Source: Symsagittifera roscoffensis (taxonomy: Eukaryota; Xenacoelomorpha; Acoela; Convolutidae). From it: a stretch of 64,000 bases of DNA. The notes below the pieces were generated by a model. The model made no database searches, had not been told where the DNA came from, and saw only the letters and a list, made by a program, of their open reading frames with translations. Where the stretch lies: contig NC_087064.1 of the NCBI RefSeq assembly GCF_963678635.1, positions 41,507,165 through 41,571,164 on the forward strand, read 5' to 3'. Shown one piece after another: positions 24,292-35,742 of this stretch. The translations under genes and the position numbers were made by a program. Position 1 is the stretch's first letter. Every line of letters starts with the position of its first letter.

Positions 24292-25394
24292 TGGGAGAAA
24301 CGATATTGGAGGGAGACTAAATGAAAAACTATGCAATCGAGAACGATATGGTAAAACATCTTCAGAGAATGCTGATAACTAGCTTTAAGCTAGAAAATGG
24401 AACATTTATAAGCCCTCTATTTGATTTTTTTTCTGGAACTTGTCTTGCTGTCCGCCAAATTAAGTACTCTCCTCAGTGTGCAGTTTTCTCCTCAAAAATA
24501 TTTTGCAAAATTTCGTTCAATCAATGATTGAAGATAGAAGAGAAGGAGATGGAAATCCTTGATTAGAAGTTGCAGCAGAAACAATGAAACTTTATGGTAA
24601 AACCTCCTATGGATATCAGATCATGGATAGATCCATGCATACAACTAGGAAGTATCTCAGTGATGAAAAGACCCATAAGGCAATCAATGAACCCTTATTC
24701 ACAAGTTTGATTACAGTAGATAAAGACTTTTATGGGGTGGAATTGTTGAAATCAACCATTGAACACAGAGAACGCATCATAGTTGGATTTTTTTCATACT
24801 GCGGTGTGCAAAGCTGAGACTGTTGGAGATGTACTACAATTTCTTGCTGTATTACTTGCTGTACTACAAGTTCTGATGTAAAAAAAAACTTTGAAGAGTT
24901 GGAGGTGGACACAGACTCACTTTACTTAGCACTTGTTGAACAAATTTTGTATGATTGTATCCAGCCAGATAAGAGAGCTGCATGGTGTAAAATGAGGAAA
25001 ATTGATTGCATAGACACTTTCAAGGCAGTTGCAAAATCTAATTTATTTTCTCATCTACAATCTATCGTGTTGCAGCATCGGCAGAAGGCATGACAAGCAG
25101 GAGCCGAGATTTTTCAAATAAGAAATTAGATGTACAGAAATGCTATGTTTTTGTAGCCAAATTTATTGCTGCTATCACAAGACAGATAAACTGAAATTCA
25201 GTGGTAAAGGTCTGAACAAAGGAGTTCTAGAAAATTCAGGAGATGGAACCATGTCAAAAAACAGGAGAGTACGCGATGAGTCAATCAACCAGACACCTAC
25301 TAACGGAGGTTTCAGAACTGTAAATCAAATGGTTGCTGCATGTGAACAGACAAAGAAAGGACTTAGTTATTTAAATCGAAAAAGACAAGTTTGA
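24292..25394 (+). pseudogene. DNA polymerase 3' fragment, array copy D
   Basis: Contains motif B (MKLYGKTSYGYQ in 24,584-24,817) and an intact motif C, VDTDSLYLAL, in 24,899-25,093, followed by the C-terminal segments FSGKGLNKGV and GFRTVNQM (25,140-25,394). Frame changes separate these pieces. This is one of the few copies where the DTDS aspartates are both kept in an open frame. Confidence 0.8.
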
Positions 25395-26022
25395 ATTGAT
25401 GGAATTAATTCAAAGTATTTGAACTTATGAGAACTGATGCAATGTAATGAAACTATGAGAAGTTATGCAAAGAATTAAAGTTAAGCACGATGCAGTATTT
25501 TGTTGTGTTTGCTTGTATAAAATTGCGGTAAACTTAAAAGTGGTTTATATATTTTCATTGTTTTTTTGTTTTTTTTTCTCAAAAAATCTATTTTTTTGAA
25601 GTTTCAGTAGTTTTAAGCGTAGCTTCAGGTAGATAGAGCACTTTTTTAAAAGGAAAATCAATTAATAAATTAATTATTAGATCAAAATATATCAAATCTT
25701 ATTTATCGTGTTTTAGAGTTTAGAAAAACTTTCAAATATTTTATAAGTCATAATTTTTACCCAAAAACTCTTACCATTAACTTACCATGAGCCAAAAAAC
25801 TAAGTGAAAGGTCTTCGTTCCACAGTCCACATGTAAAACACCAAAGAGGTTTACAAATTAGATAACCTGCGCCAAGATTTTTGCGAAAAATAACAGACAT
25901 TTTCACACAAAATAACGTTTTTCTTACCATCACATTGAAACCCTACCATTTCTGTTCCCTAATTTAGTACATTGGGAAACTTATTCTCTTAGTTAATACT
26001 TTTTAAAACCTATACCCTATCT

Positions 26023-27048
26023 TGGGAGAAATGATATTGGAGGGAGAGTACAAGAAAAACTATGCAATCGAGAACGAAATGGTAAAACAATTTCAGAGAA
26101 TGCTGATAACTAGCTTCAAGCTAGAAAATAGAACATTTATAAGCCCTCTATTCAAATTTTTTTCTGGAAATAGTCTTGCAGTCCGCCAAATTAAGTATTT
26201 TGCTCAGTGCTCAGTATTCTCCTCAAAAATATTTTAAAAATTACGTTCAATCAGAGATTGATGATAGAAGAGAAGGAGATGAAAACCCTTTATTAGGAGT
26301 TGCAGCAAAAACAATGAAACTATTGGGTAATACCACCTTTGGATATCAGATAATAGATAGATCCAGGCATAGAACCAAAAAGAATCTCAGTGATGAAAAG
26401 ACTCATAAGGCAGCCAATGAACCCTTATTCAAATGTTTGATTACAGTTGATAAAGACTTTTATGAGTTGGACTTGTTGAAATCAACCATTGAACACAGAG
26501 ATTGCATCATAGTTGGATTTTTTTCATACTGCGGTATGCAAAGCTGAGACTGTTGGAGATGTACTACAATTTCTTGCTGTACTACTTGCTGTACTACTCA
26601 AAAACTTTGAAGAGTTGGAGATGGACACATACTCACTTTTTTTAGCCTTTGTTGAAGAAATTATATATGACTGTATCCAACCAGATAAGAGAGCTGCATG
26701 GAGAAAACAGGGAAAAGGCAGTTGCAAAACCTATTTTTTCTATTGTTTTGCAACATCCGCAAAAAGCATGACATGCAAGAGCCGGAATTTTTCAAATAAG
26801 AAATTAGATGTACAGAAATGCTATGTTATTGTAGCAAAATTTATTGCTACTATCACAAGTCAGATAAATTGAAACTCAGTGGTAAAGGTCTGAACAAAGG
26901 AGTTCCTGAAAATTCAGGAGATGGACTCATGTCAAAAAACAGGAGAGTACGCGATGAGTCAATCAACCTCACGCCTACTAACAGAGGTTTCAGAATTGTA
27001 AATCAAACGGTTGCTGCATATGAACAGACAAAGAAAGGACTTAGTTAT
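26023..27048 (+). pseudogene. DNA polymerase 3' fragment, array copy E
   Basis: Open pieces 26,022-26,237, 26,176-26,547, 26,513-26,872 and 26,818-27,054 cover motif B (MKLLGNTTFGYQ) to the C-terminus. Motif C reads DTYS, so the second catalytic aspartate is lost. The copy ends abruptly inside the TKKGLSY segment, where a foreign fragment begins. Confidence 0.8.
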
Positions 27049-27299
27049 ATATAATTGAAAGACATTGCCTATTATAGTAGATTAACAAGATGGGTGGACA
27101 GATTGTTACCTTTTAATTTCTCAATCAAACATCTAGCAGGAAACGATATGGGCTTCACTGACCTTAGTTCTAGGATTTCATCTGGAAAAACCCTCTTAAT
27201 ATCTCATTACGACAAAGAATTTGTAGTCGCAAATATTAATAAGATTAACAAATCAATTAATCCGTCGGAGAAACAAAGAATTAGCTGCTCAGGCATTGG
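27049..27299 (+). mobile_element. Fragment of a second gypsy-type pol (RNase H C-terminus)
   Basis: The frame 27,055-27,363 carries SRLTRWVDRLLPFNFSIKH, LAGNDMGFTDLSSR and then a linker. This is the usual C-terminal end of the Ty3/gypsy RNase H domain (R-W...F-x-I-x-H...G...D-x-LSR). It differs from the corresponding part of the large element in this window (WTAGEKLALPDTLSR), so it comes from another family. It has no LTR or target duplication; it sits exactly at a junction between polymerase copies E and F. Confidence 0.7.
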
Positions 27300-27975
27300 A
27301 ATGAACCCTTATTCAAATGTTGAATTACAGTTGATAAAGAATTTTATGCGGTGGAATTGTTGAAGTCAACCATTTAACACAGAGAACCCATAATAGTTGG
27401 ATTTTTTCATACTGCGGTATGCAAAGCTGAGACTGTTGGAGATGTACTACAATTTCTTGCTGTACTACTTGCTGTACTACAAGTTGGGATGTAAAAAACT
27501 TTGAAGAGTTGGAGATGTATACAGACTCATTTCACTTAGCATTTGAGTGTATTCAACCAGATAAGCGAGCTGCATGGTGAAGAATGAGGAAAATTGATTG
27601 CATAGACACTTTCAAGGCAGTTGCAAAATCTAATTTATTTTCTCGATCGTGTTGCAGCATCTGGAAAAAGCATGACAAGGAAGAGCCCGGATTTTTCAAA
27701 TAAGAATTTAGATGTACAGAAATGCTATATTTTTGTAGCAAAATTTATTGCCGCTATCACAAGTCAGATAAATTGAAACTCAGTGGTAAAGGTCTGAACA
27801 AAGGAGTTACAAAAATTCAGGAGATGAAATCATGTCAAAAAACAGGAGAATACGCGATGAGTCAATCAACCTCACACCTACTAACAGAAGTTTCAGAACT
27901 GTAAATCAAATGGTTGCTGCATATGAACAGACAAAGAAAGGACTTAGTTATTTATATCCAAAAAGACAAGTTTGA
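27300..27975 (+). pseudogene. DNA polymerase 3' fragment, array copy F
   Basis: Starts abruptly at aatgaacccttattcaaa, inside the segment between motifs B and C, and runs to the C-terminal NLTPTNRSFRTVNQM and GLSYLYPKRQV. Several stops are present; motif C aspartates are lost (the region reads VYRL in one frame). The first copy of the 8.83 kb tandem duplication begins within it, at about 27,616. Confidence 0.75.
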
Positions 27976-28150
27976 GATGATGGATTTCAATCAAAACAAT
28001 TTAACTTATGAGAACTGAGGCAATGTAATAAAACTATCAGAAGTGATGCAATGAAGTTAACTTATGTACGATGCAGTATTTTGTTGGTTCTGCTTGTATA
28101 AAAATGAGGTAAACTTGAAATACGATGCAGTGATATACATATATTTTTTG

Positions 28151-28734
28151 AAATGAACCCTTATTGAAAAGTTTGAATACAGTTGATAGAGACTTTTATG
28201 AGGTGGATTTGTTGAAATCAACCATTGAAAACAGAGAATCCATCATAGTTGGATTTTTTTCAAACTGCGGTATGCAAAGCTGAGACTGCTGGAGGTGTAC
28301 TACAATTTCTTGCTGTACTACTTGCTGTACTACAAGTTCTGGGAAGTAAAAAAAATTGGAGAGTTGAAGATAGACACAGACTCACTTTAATTAGCACTTG
28401 TTGAAGAAATTTTATATCATTGGATCCAACCAGATAAAAGAGCTGCATGGGGAAAAGTGGGGAAAAGGCAGTTGCAAAGTTTTTTTTATGATCGTGTTGC
28501 AGCATCTGCAAAAAGCATGACAAGCAGGAGCAGGGATTTTCAAATAAGAAATTAGATGTAAAAAAATGCTATGTTTTTGTAGCAAACCTTATTGCTGCTA
28601 TCAGAAGTCAGATAAATTAAAAATCAGTGGTAAAGGCAGTCAACAGAGTTTTCAGAACTGTAAATCAAATGATTGCTACATATGAACAGACAAAGAAAGG
28701 ACTTGGTTATTAGTATCCAAAAAGACAAGTTTGA
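28151..28734 (+). pseudogene. DNA polymerase 3' fragment, array copy G
   Basis: Starts at the same aatgaaccctt position as copy F, directly after a truncated spacer. It has multiple stops and an internal deletion before VFRTVNQM. The codon run around motif C reads DRHRL in one frame because of an indel, and GLGY is followed by a stop. Confidence 0.75.
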
Positions 28735-29374
28735 GATGATGGAATTCAATCAAAACAATTAAACTTATGAGAACTGATTCAATGTAACGAAACTATAAGA
28801 AGTGATGCAATGAATTTAAGTTGTTTACGATGCAATTTTTTATTGGTTTTGCTCGTAAAAAATTGCGGTAAACTTAAAATACGATGCAGTGATTTATATA
28901 TATTTTTTTAGTTTTTGTTTTTTTTTCTCAAAAAATCTAATTTTTTTCAAGTTTCAGTAGGCTTAAGCGTAGTTCCAGGTAGATAGAGCACTATTTCAAA
29001 AGAATATCAATTAATAGAGTGATTAATAGATCAAATTATATCAAATCTTATCGTGTTTCAGAGTTTTCAGAAAATCTCTCATTATTTTTATTTGAAAGTC
29101 TCAATTTTTACCCAAAAACTCTTACCATTAACTTACCATGAGCCAAAAACCTAAGTGAAAGGCTTTCGTTCCACAATCTTCATGTAGTACACCAAAGATG
29201 TTTACCAATTAAATAACCTACGCCAAGATTTTTGCGAAAAAAGAACAGACAATTTCACACAAAAGAACGCTTTTCTTACCATCACATTGAAACCCTACCA
29301 ATTCTATTCCCTAGTTTAGTACATTGAGAAACCTATTCCCTATCCCAATACTTTAGGAAACCTATACCCTATCT

Positions 29375-30282
29375 TGGGAGAAACGATATTGGAGGGAGAT
29401 TAAATGAAAAACTATGCAATTGAGAACGATATGGTAAAACATCTTCAGAGAATGCTGATAACTAGCTTTAAGCTAGAAAATGGAACATTTATAAGCCCTC
29501 TATTCAATTTTTTTTTTCTGGAAATTGTCTTGCAGTCCGCCAAATTAAGTACTCTCCTCAGTGTGCAGTTTTCTCCTCATAATGTTTTTGAAAAATTTCG
29601 TTCAATCAGTGATTGAAGATAGAAGAGAAGGAGATGGAAATCCTTGATTAGAAGTTGCAGCAGAAACAATGAAACTTTTTGCAAAAACCTCCTATGGATA
29701 TCAGATCATGGATAGATCCATGCATACAACCACGAAGTATCTCAGAGATGAAAAGACCCATAAGGCAATCAATGAACCCTTATTCACAAGTTTGATTACA
29801 GTTGATAAAAACTTTTATGAGGTGGAATTGTTGAAATCAACCATTTAACACAGAGAACGCATCATAGTTGGATTTTTTTCATTTTACGGTATGCAAAGCT
29901 GAGACTGTTGGAGATGTACTACAATTTCTTGCTGTACTACTTGCTGTACTACAAGTTGTGATGTAAAAAAAACTTTGGAGAGTTGGAGGTGGACACAGAC
30001 TCACTTTACTTAGCACTTGTTGAACTAATTTTGTATGATTGTATCCAGCCAGAAAAGAGAGCCACATGGTGTAAAGTGAGGAAAAGTGATTGCATAGACA
30101 CTTTCAAGGCAGTTGCAAAATCTAATTTATTTTCTCGATCGTGTTGCAGCATCGGCAGAAGGCATGACAAGCAGGAGCCGAGATTTTTCAAATAAGAAAT
30201 TAGATGTACAGAAATGCTATGTTTTTGTAGCAAAATTTATTGCTGCTATCACAAGTCAGATAAATTGAAACTCAGTGGTAAA
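29375..30282 (+). pseudogene. DNA polymerase 3' fragment, array copy H (first duplicate)
   Basis: Contains motif B region (TSYGYQIMDRS), an intact VDTDSLYLAL motif C in 29,983-30,195, and CRSKIYC-type cysteine segments. It is cut at gtggtaaa by the LTR that starts at 30,283. In the second duplicate the same break is at 39,116, and the missing C-terminus is found at 57,692-57,881. Confidence 0.8.
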
Positions 30283-30692
30283 TGAGTTAGGACCGATGTG
30301 GTTAACTCATAGAGTAATTTTGGATAGGGTACACCGTCTGCTCGTCACGCTATCTTATTTTCGGCCGGATAGATTCGTGCAACTTCTTAGTCTAATACCG
30401 ATCCTAAACTTACTCTTATATCTACTAGTCTCAGGGTGTTTAACTAGTCTCTGCTAGGGTCAATAGATCCAGATTATACTGGCTTATTGCAACTACTGAA
30501 GTTCTCTTGGAGAGGCAAGTAATTTCTAAGTTAAATTCAAATCTCTCTGGTGCTGAAATTACAAGTAGTTTCAGCACTTACAAATAAGTGGGTTGTTAGT
30601 TAGATGGATTATGATTGGTTAAGATTAAATATTTTACAGTGGTAAAATATCTAATTTATCCATTAATCAAATGTAGTTTAGATCAGGTTCCA
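30283..30692 (-). repeat. LTR, duplicated copy
   Basis: 410 bp, starts TGAGTTAGG and ends GGTTCCA. Compared with the LTR at 39,117 I see one difference (ctagggtc versus ctaggctc). It arose by the tandem duplication. Confidence 0.93.
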
Positions 30693-32256
30693 CCCATCCG
30701 GGGTTTACAGAGTTTTTAGAACTACCTTTCTTCTCTGCAATTTGAAGGATGGATGATGAACGTTGGTATTTGGCGAACATCATTTTCTTGTCCGGTTCCT
30801 CTTGGATAGGAAATTGTTACGTCATCATTTGACAACGACTGTGATCCCCAATGAAATCAACCCGATTTCAAAATGGTTTGCTATGACAGGTTTTTCTGTA
30901 TTATGTAGAGAACTTGTTTTGTGTGCAACCTCGTCTGGGAATGGCGTGAAGATCGTGTGTGGAAGGGATGCCTTGTAACTCGGATCTGTACGTATACTTG
31001 AACATCGAGGTGGTCATTGTTTTAAATCAATGAAGTCCTTTTCTGCGAAGTCAAGTCGTACTCTAAATCCTTTGAGTTGTGATTGTGGACGGCATGTCGG
31101 TTGTGTTTAGCCATTCTTTTGTTCGAGTGTGATGGGATCATCTAGTCTTGGGATGTTCGTCTTTGTTGTTGTGATCTATATACTGCAAAGTATGATTTAT
31201 ATTTTATAAAATTATGTTAATTCGGTTTTTTAATTATGAATTTAGTTAGTCGTTTTCACAAAAGCGTTTTGTTTTAGTTCGGTTATTTTGAAGAGTTACT
31301 CAACCTTGAGTACCTCTTATTAAAAATAGGAGTGTGTTCACAAAGCGTGGATGTAACGCAGTGGGTTAGGTCGGCTATAGAGCATGCTCAGGACGTCTCT
31401 CTGGTGGGTTAGGCCAGGAGTGGGAGTATGATTTCATGCTGTTTCTTTGAGAGGTCCTGTTATGTGATAACGTTTTATGTTGGGTTTATGTTGGTCTTTC
31501 TTATGTTACTTTGGTTGTGTCCTTTTTTCAAAAATCAAATTGTTTTTGGTATGGGTTTGTCTTGCGACTTTTTTGTGTTTTATTATTTCTTTCTTAGACT
31601 TTATAATAGTCTTCAAAAGAATAAATTATCCAGTTTTAAACTGGGTTAATCCGGTTTGGGTACAGTTGGTTTTCTTTTTTTAGTCATGCTGTTATTTTAT
31701 GATTTGAGGTGTTTAGTAAGCTGCGTTGGTTAGTTTGTTTTAGTATTTAATTCCTTTCCAACCGGGTTAAAGGAAAGTTTGAAACTTGTTATCTTGTGTT
31801 AGAGTTGTTGATAGTGAAAGCTTGAAACTTAAAATCATCATTTAATCAATTCTTCGTGGGCGAGCTGTGCAAGTTTGGATAGAATTCTTGTGCGAGTGAA
31901 TGAAAATATTAAAAAGGTTAGTACTGCTTTCTCATTTTATCAATTTATTGCATAGAAATTGAATTTTACTGCTTTTGGGGAAGTTAAAAATTATAAATGT
32001 TCATCGTATTTTAATTTTACTGCTTCTTGGGGAAGTAATTTATAAATGAAATTACTAAATTTGGTATGAATTTTACTACAATACTTAGTGCAAGAAATTA
32101 ACGAATTTTAAGATAATTTAACAAATTTGTATTTTTATTTTTCTTTTCTATTTTGTAGATGATCGTGGTGTGAAGACCAGAAATATAAATCACACATTGA
32201 TAGAAAATGGTTAGTACTAATTTAAATTTATTAGTTAAGAGTATTTCAAATTATAC
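30693..32256. other. Element 3' non-coding region, duplicated copy
   Basis: Between the LTR and ORF Y, about 1.56 kb without a supported gene. It has short open frames on the plus strand only and an imperfect direct repeat (ttttactgctt...ggggaagt near 31,964 and 32,015). The counterpart is 39,527-41,090. Confidence 0.7.
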
Positions 32257-34070
32257 TTACCCTAATCTTCTGGGGAAAAAACCGTGATGGAAGATGTCTT
32301 GAATCATATCTGATGTTGTTAGTAATTTGGCTAGTATGCGTATTTTGTTTTTAGTTTGTAGCAGTGGCGAAAGCAATTGAAGTGCTTTAATGGTGTTTAG
32401 TTCTTCGTTGCCGACTGCAAACTCGTAAGGTGCGTTTTGAATGAGGTTATATATTTTGTGATTATATTTAGCATTGTGAATGAATTCTAATATGGGTATT
32501 TCAATAGGCTGGATAAATTCATGCGGGATAAGGCAGGGTCTGGATTCGTCGGCATTGAAGGCCTTCGTGATGGGACAGAATATATACATTTGGGTAACTG
32601 GGTCATAGTTGCGGAGGATGCCGTGGAGATTAGTATCTTTGATGCAATATGTAAAATTAAGAAAAAATGGTGACGTGTATTTTGAGTTGAGAAACTGGAA
32701 ACGATGGTGAGGTTGTCTTAATGGAGTGTGTAAATCAAAATGATTTTGTATAAAACGATAATGTGTATAAGTGTGCGTTTGATTAGTGCGTAGCATAATA
32801 TCGTGGGAACAGTGCAAATCGCGTTCCTGTGGTGAAAGAAAGTGAAAGGTTAGTGAAAAAAACTGAAATTTATCATAGAAGCTCTCGTATGCTTGAATAT
32901 CAGCTAGTGATTCTGAAATTATGTGGTCATTCTTTCTATCAAAAATATTAAGTGTGAATACGTATGAAGTTTTGATGAAAAATTTTTCTGTTAGTTGCGG
33001 GTTTGCGAAGCGGTCTTCATCTAAAAATTTCTCTTGATTAGGGCGGATGATAATATGATCGTAGTATTCTATTGCAAATTCGTTAGCTCGGGGTGCAGTG
33101 AATGTTTTAGTAACTTTTTATATCCCACGTAAGTAAATTGTCGAGGTGTTAGTGTTGTGGTGAGTCTATATAACATGTTTTTATTCTTTTCATGCTGTCA
33201 TGAGTATTTGCTAGTGGTAGGCAAAGGGAGTTAGTAAAAATATAATAAGCTGTCCAATGAAGTGTTGGCATTAAAACATGTTCATCTACAAAATTGCGTG
33301 TGTCATTAGTATCGTTAGGTGTGTTTAATGCATAATGCGGAAATGAGGATAAGGTGATTTCAAGAAAATTTTTCAAGTTGGTGTGTTGCGGGTGATTAAG
33401 ATATTCGCGGGCTGTTCCGGGTGTTGGTTGGGAATGGGTGATTTGGAAATTTTCGTTTAAAAGTGCGAAAAGCTCTGTGAGTGCTAGTAGGTGTTTCGGT
33501 GGATGTGGATGATTGTGCTAATGATGGAGTGTAAGCTGAGGAGGGTGTGGGAGTAGGTGGATTTGAGGATGTTATTGTGGATGATAGTTGATGTATTGTA
33601 AGGGTGTTGGGGTGTATTAATTGTTGTTGTAAAGTTATAAAATTATCGAGCTCCTGGGAAATTTGGGGGGTATCTGGGAAATTATTATATGATCTGTCGG
33701 AATGAAGTGGAGAATAGGTTGGGGTCACTTGGGAAGCATAAGCAGGAGTGGAATTTGATGGCAGTGATGATTAGATGGGATTGGTTGAAAAGGGGTTTTG
33801 AAAAAACTAAGGAGTTGGTCTGGGTATAATTAGAGGGAGATGGTTCGGAGTCTGCAAATTCGTCGGGGGTTTCTACATTAGAGTTATTAAATTGTGAGAT
33901 AGAATATAAAACTGAAATATCTGAGTTAGTATCAGAATTCGTGCTTGATGATATATTAATAATCGGAAAATCGGGTGGTGGGAAAGCAAAAGTGGAATTA
34001 TTGGAATTTGAGTTTGGAGTTTGGCTGGGTGGGAATTTGAGCGATGGAGGGATCCAAGTTGTCGGCTCAT
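32257..34070 (-). pseudogene. ORF Y, duplicated copy
   Basis: Same arrangement as 41,091-42,904, with open pieces 34,070-33,873, 33,728-33,396, 33,376-33,149 and 32,817-32,257. Differences are few, for example a Lys codon for Gln at about 33,030 and a His for Pro near the C-terminus. Frame changes are shared between the copies, so they predate the duplication. Confidence 0.6.
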
Positions 34071-35618
34071 CGTGGGCTAAAAAAATGATTACTTTGAGAC
34101 TGAAAAGTGGTGGTGTGGGGTTGTTCTATAATTTGTTCGTATGTATTATCATTTTGTGAATGATGTGTCATTATATGTTGGATGGGACTTTGTGTTGTAT
34201 TTGGTCTGGAATTTGGATTATTTGTGATTGCTGGGTTTCGGAAATTTCGGGGAACTAATGATAATGGATGATTTTGTGGTAGGGGTGGCAACTGTGGTGC
34301 GGTAGGTGTTATTTCTACGTTATTGTGTTCTTCGTCGTAAGTGTTTTGTCTTGTGGATATTTTTGTGTTATATTCTTTTATTTGTGCATCTGGAAGTATT
34401 TTGTTTATTGATGCTGAAAAAATTCCAAAAAATCCTGCAAATAGTATACGTGCTACGCTTGCCTGTCGGTTTACTTGTGTGTGTATAGCGCATGTGTTAT
34501 AGATTCCTTCTAAGAGTGAGAAAAGAAAACCTATAAAATTAAACATGGCGTATCAGATAGTTAATTTTTCTAAGATGTAATAGGGCCATCCTAGAAAAGC
34601 TAGAATTTCGCTCTTTAAGGTGACAAAACTGAAAATACCTATAGGTGAAATATCTTGTGGTCTGTATTTTTCACCGTTTAAATATATGTAGTCTTTAATG
34701 TCTTTAAAATATCCGCTATAATCTTGTGTATAAATGTCTGCGAATCCTGCGGTTTCGGCAAGTTTTCTTAATTCTGGTCAATTGATTGTCTTTTTGTGTT
34801 AATTTGTGTTAGTCTGTATTGTGTCCATTTGTGTTAATAATTCCTGAAATTGTTGTGTTCTAATGTGATGTTGGATATCTGATTTAGAATATATTCCAAT
34901 TGATTGTAAATCAATATTTGGATTACGAGCAATAGCTCTGATGCTTTCGGGTGAAAATTTTTTGAGTGATTGCATTAGTGTAGGGTATGGTGTAAGGAGA
35001 TAGTATTTATCTTCATCAGGTTTTAACTGTACTACATTGTGGCTATTTTCTGATCCACATGGGACTGCGGTATCCCAAAAATATGTTCGTCTTGAAAAAA
35101 TGTCGAAAAAATGTATTTTGTTTTTATAGAATATAGGGATTCTTTTATAACAACGTTTGTCTTCAAAAACATATAGTGGTGATACTTTTTTAGTGCAAGT
35201 ATAAAACCATAAAATACTTTCTTCGTAATCTAGAAAATTTGATCTTTTTCCTGATAATAAGTATGTTGCCTAAGGTATTTTTAGTACCGCTAGTGCGAAT
35301 GATTGTAGGATTTGTGTTCTTTCCAATTCGCATAGTTGATGAAGTGTCTCTAATTCGGAGAGTGACATTTCTTAAAAAAATTCGACTAATTGTGTAGTCT
35401 AACTTCATATCTAAGTGGATATCGTAATGAATATTACCAAAATAGGTGCTATTCATTAGTGGTAGTTCTTGTAAACGTGTGCTTTTACTGTCATGTGGTT
35501 TTAGTTTTCCACCAGGTTGACCTGTGCTTTTTTGAAAGTTAACTGGGATGTATGATGATCCTTCATTTAAAGGATGACTTACGGCATAAGGGTAAAATTT
35601 TATTTTTCCAGTGGTCAT
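34067..35618 (-). pseudogene. Env-like gene 3' half, duplicated copy
   Basis: Matches 42,901-44,451. A run of seven A at 35,374-35,380 (six in the other copy) keeps one frame open here, giving 142 codons at 35,618-35,190, so this copy is one frameshift less damaged. Hydrophobic and Asn/Pro-rich tail segments (34,546-34,067) match. Confidence 0.6.
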
Positions 35619-35742
35619 GTCGAAACCTTTTTCGTATTCGACAAGTATTTCAGAGTATTGTGTCTTATACTTGTGTTAGACAGATTCCTGTATTTACATG
35701 CAAATTCTGTTCTTGATAGATTTGGAAACGTGTTAATTTATT

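Noticed and set aside
31350-31420. tRNA-like sequence with gtaacgcagtgggttagg, resembling a box A, in the element's 3' region.
   Set aside because: No convincing box B and no cloverleaf could be folded by eye. The same stretch is in the duplicate at 40,180.
31350-31420. Two gggttagg motifs suggesting telomeric repeats.
   Set aside because: Only two isolated occurrences inside a retroelement, not in tandem.
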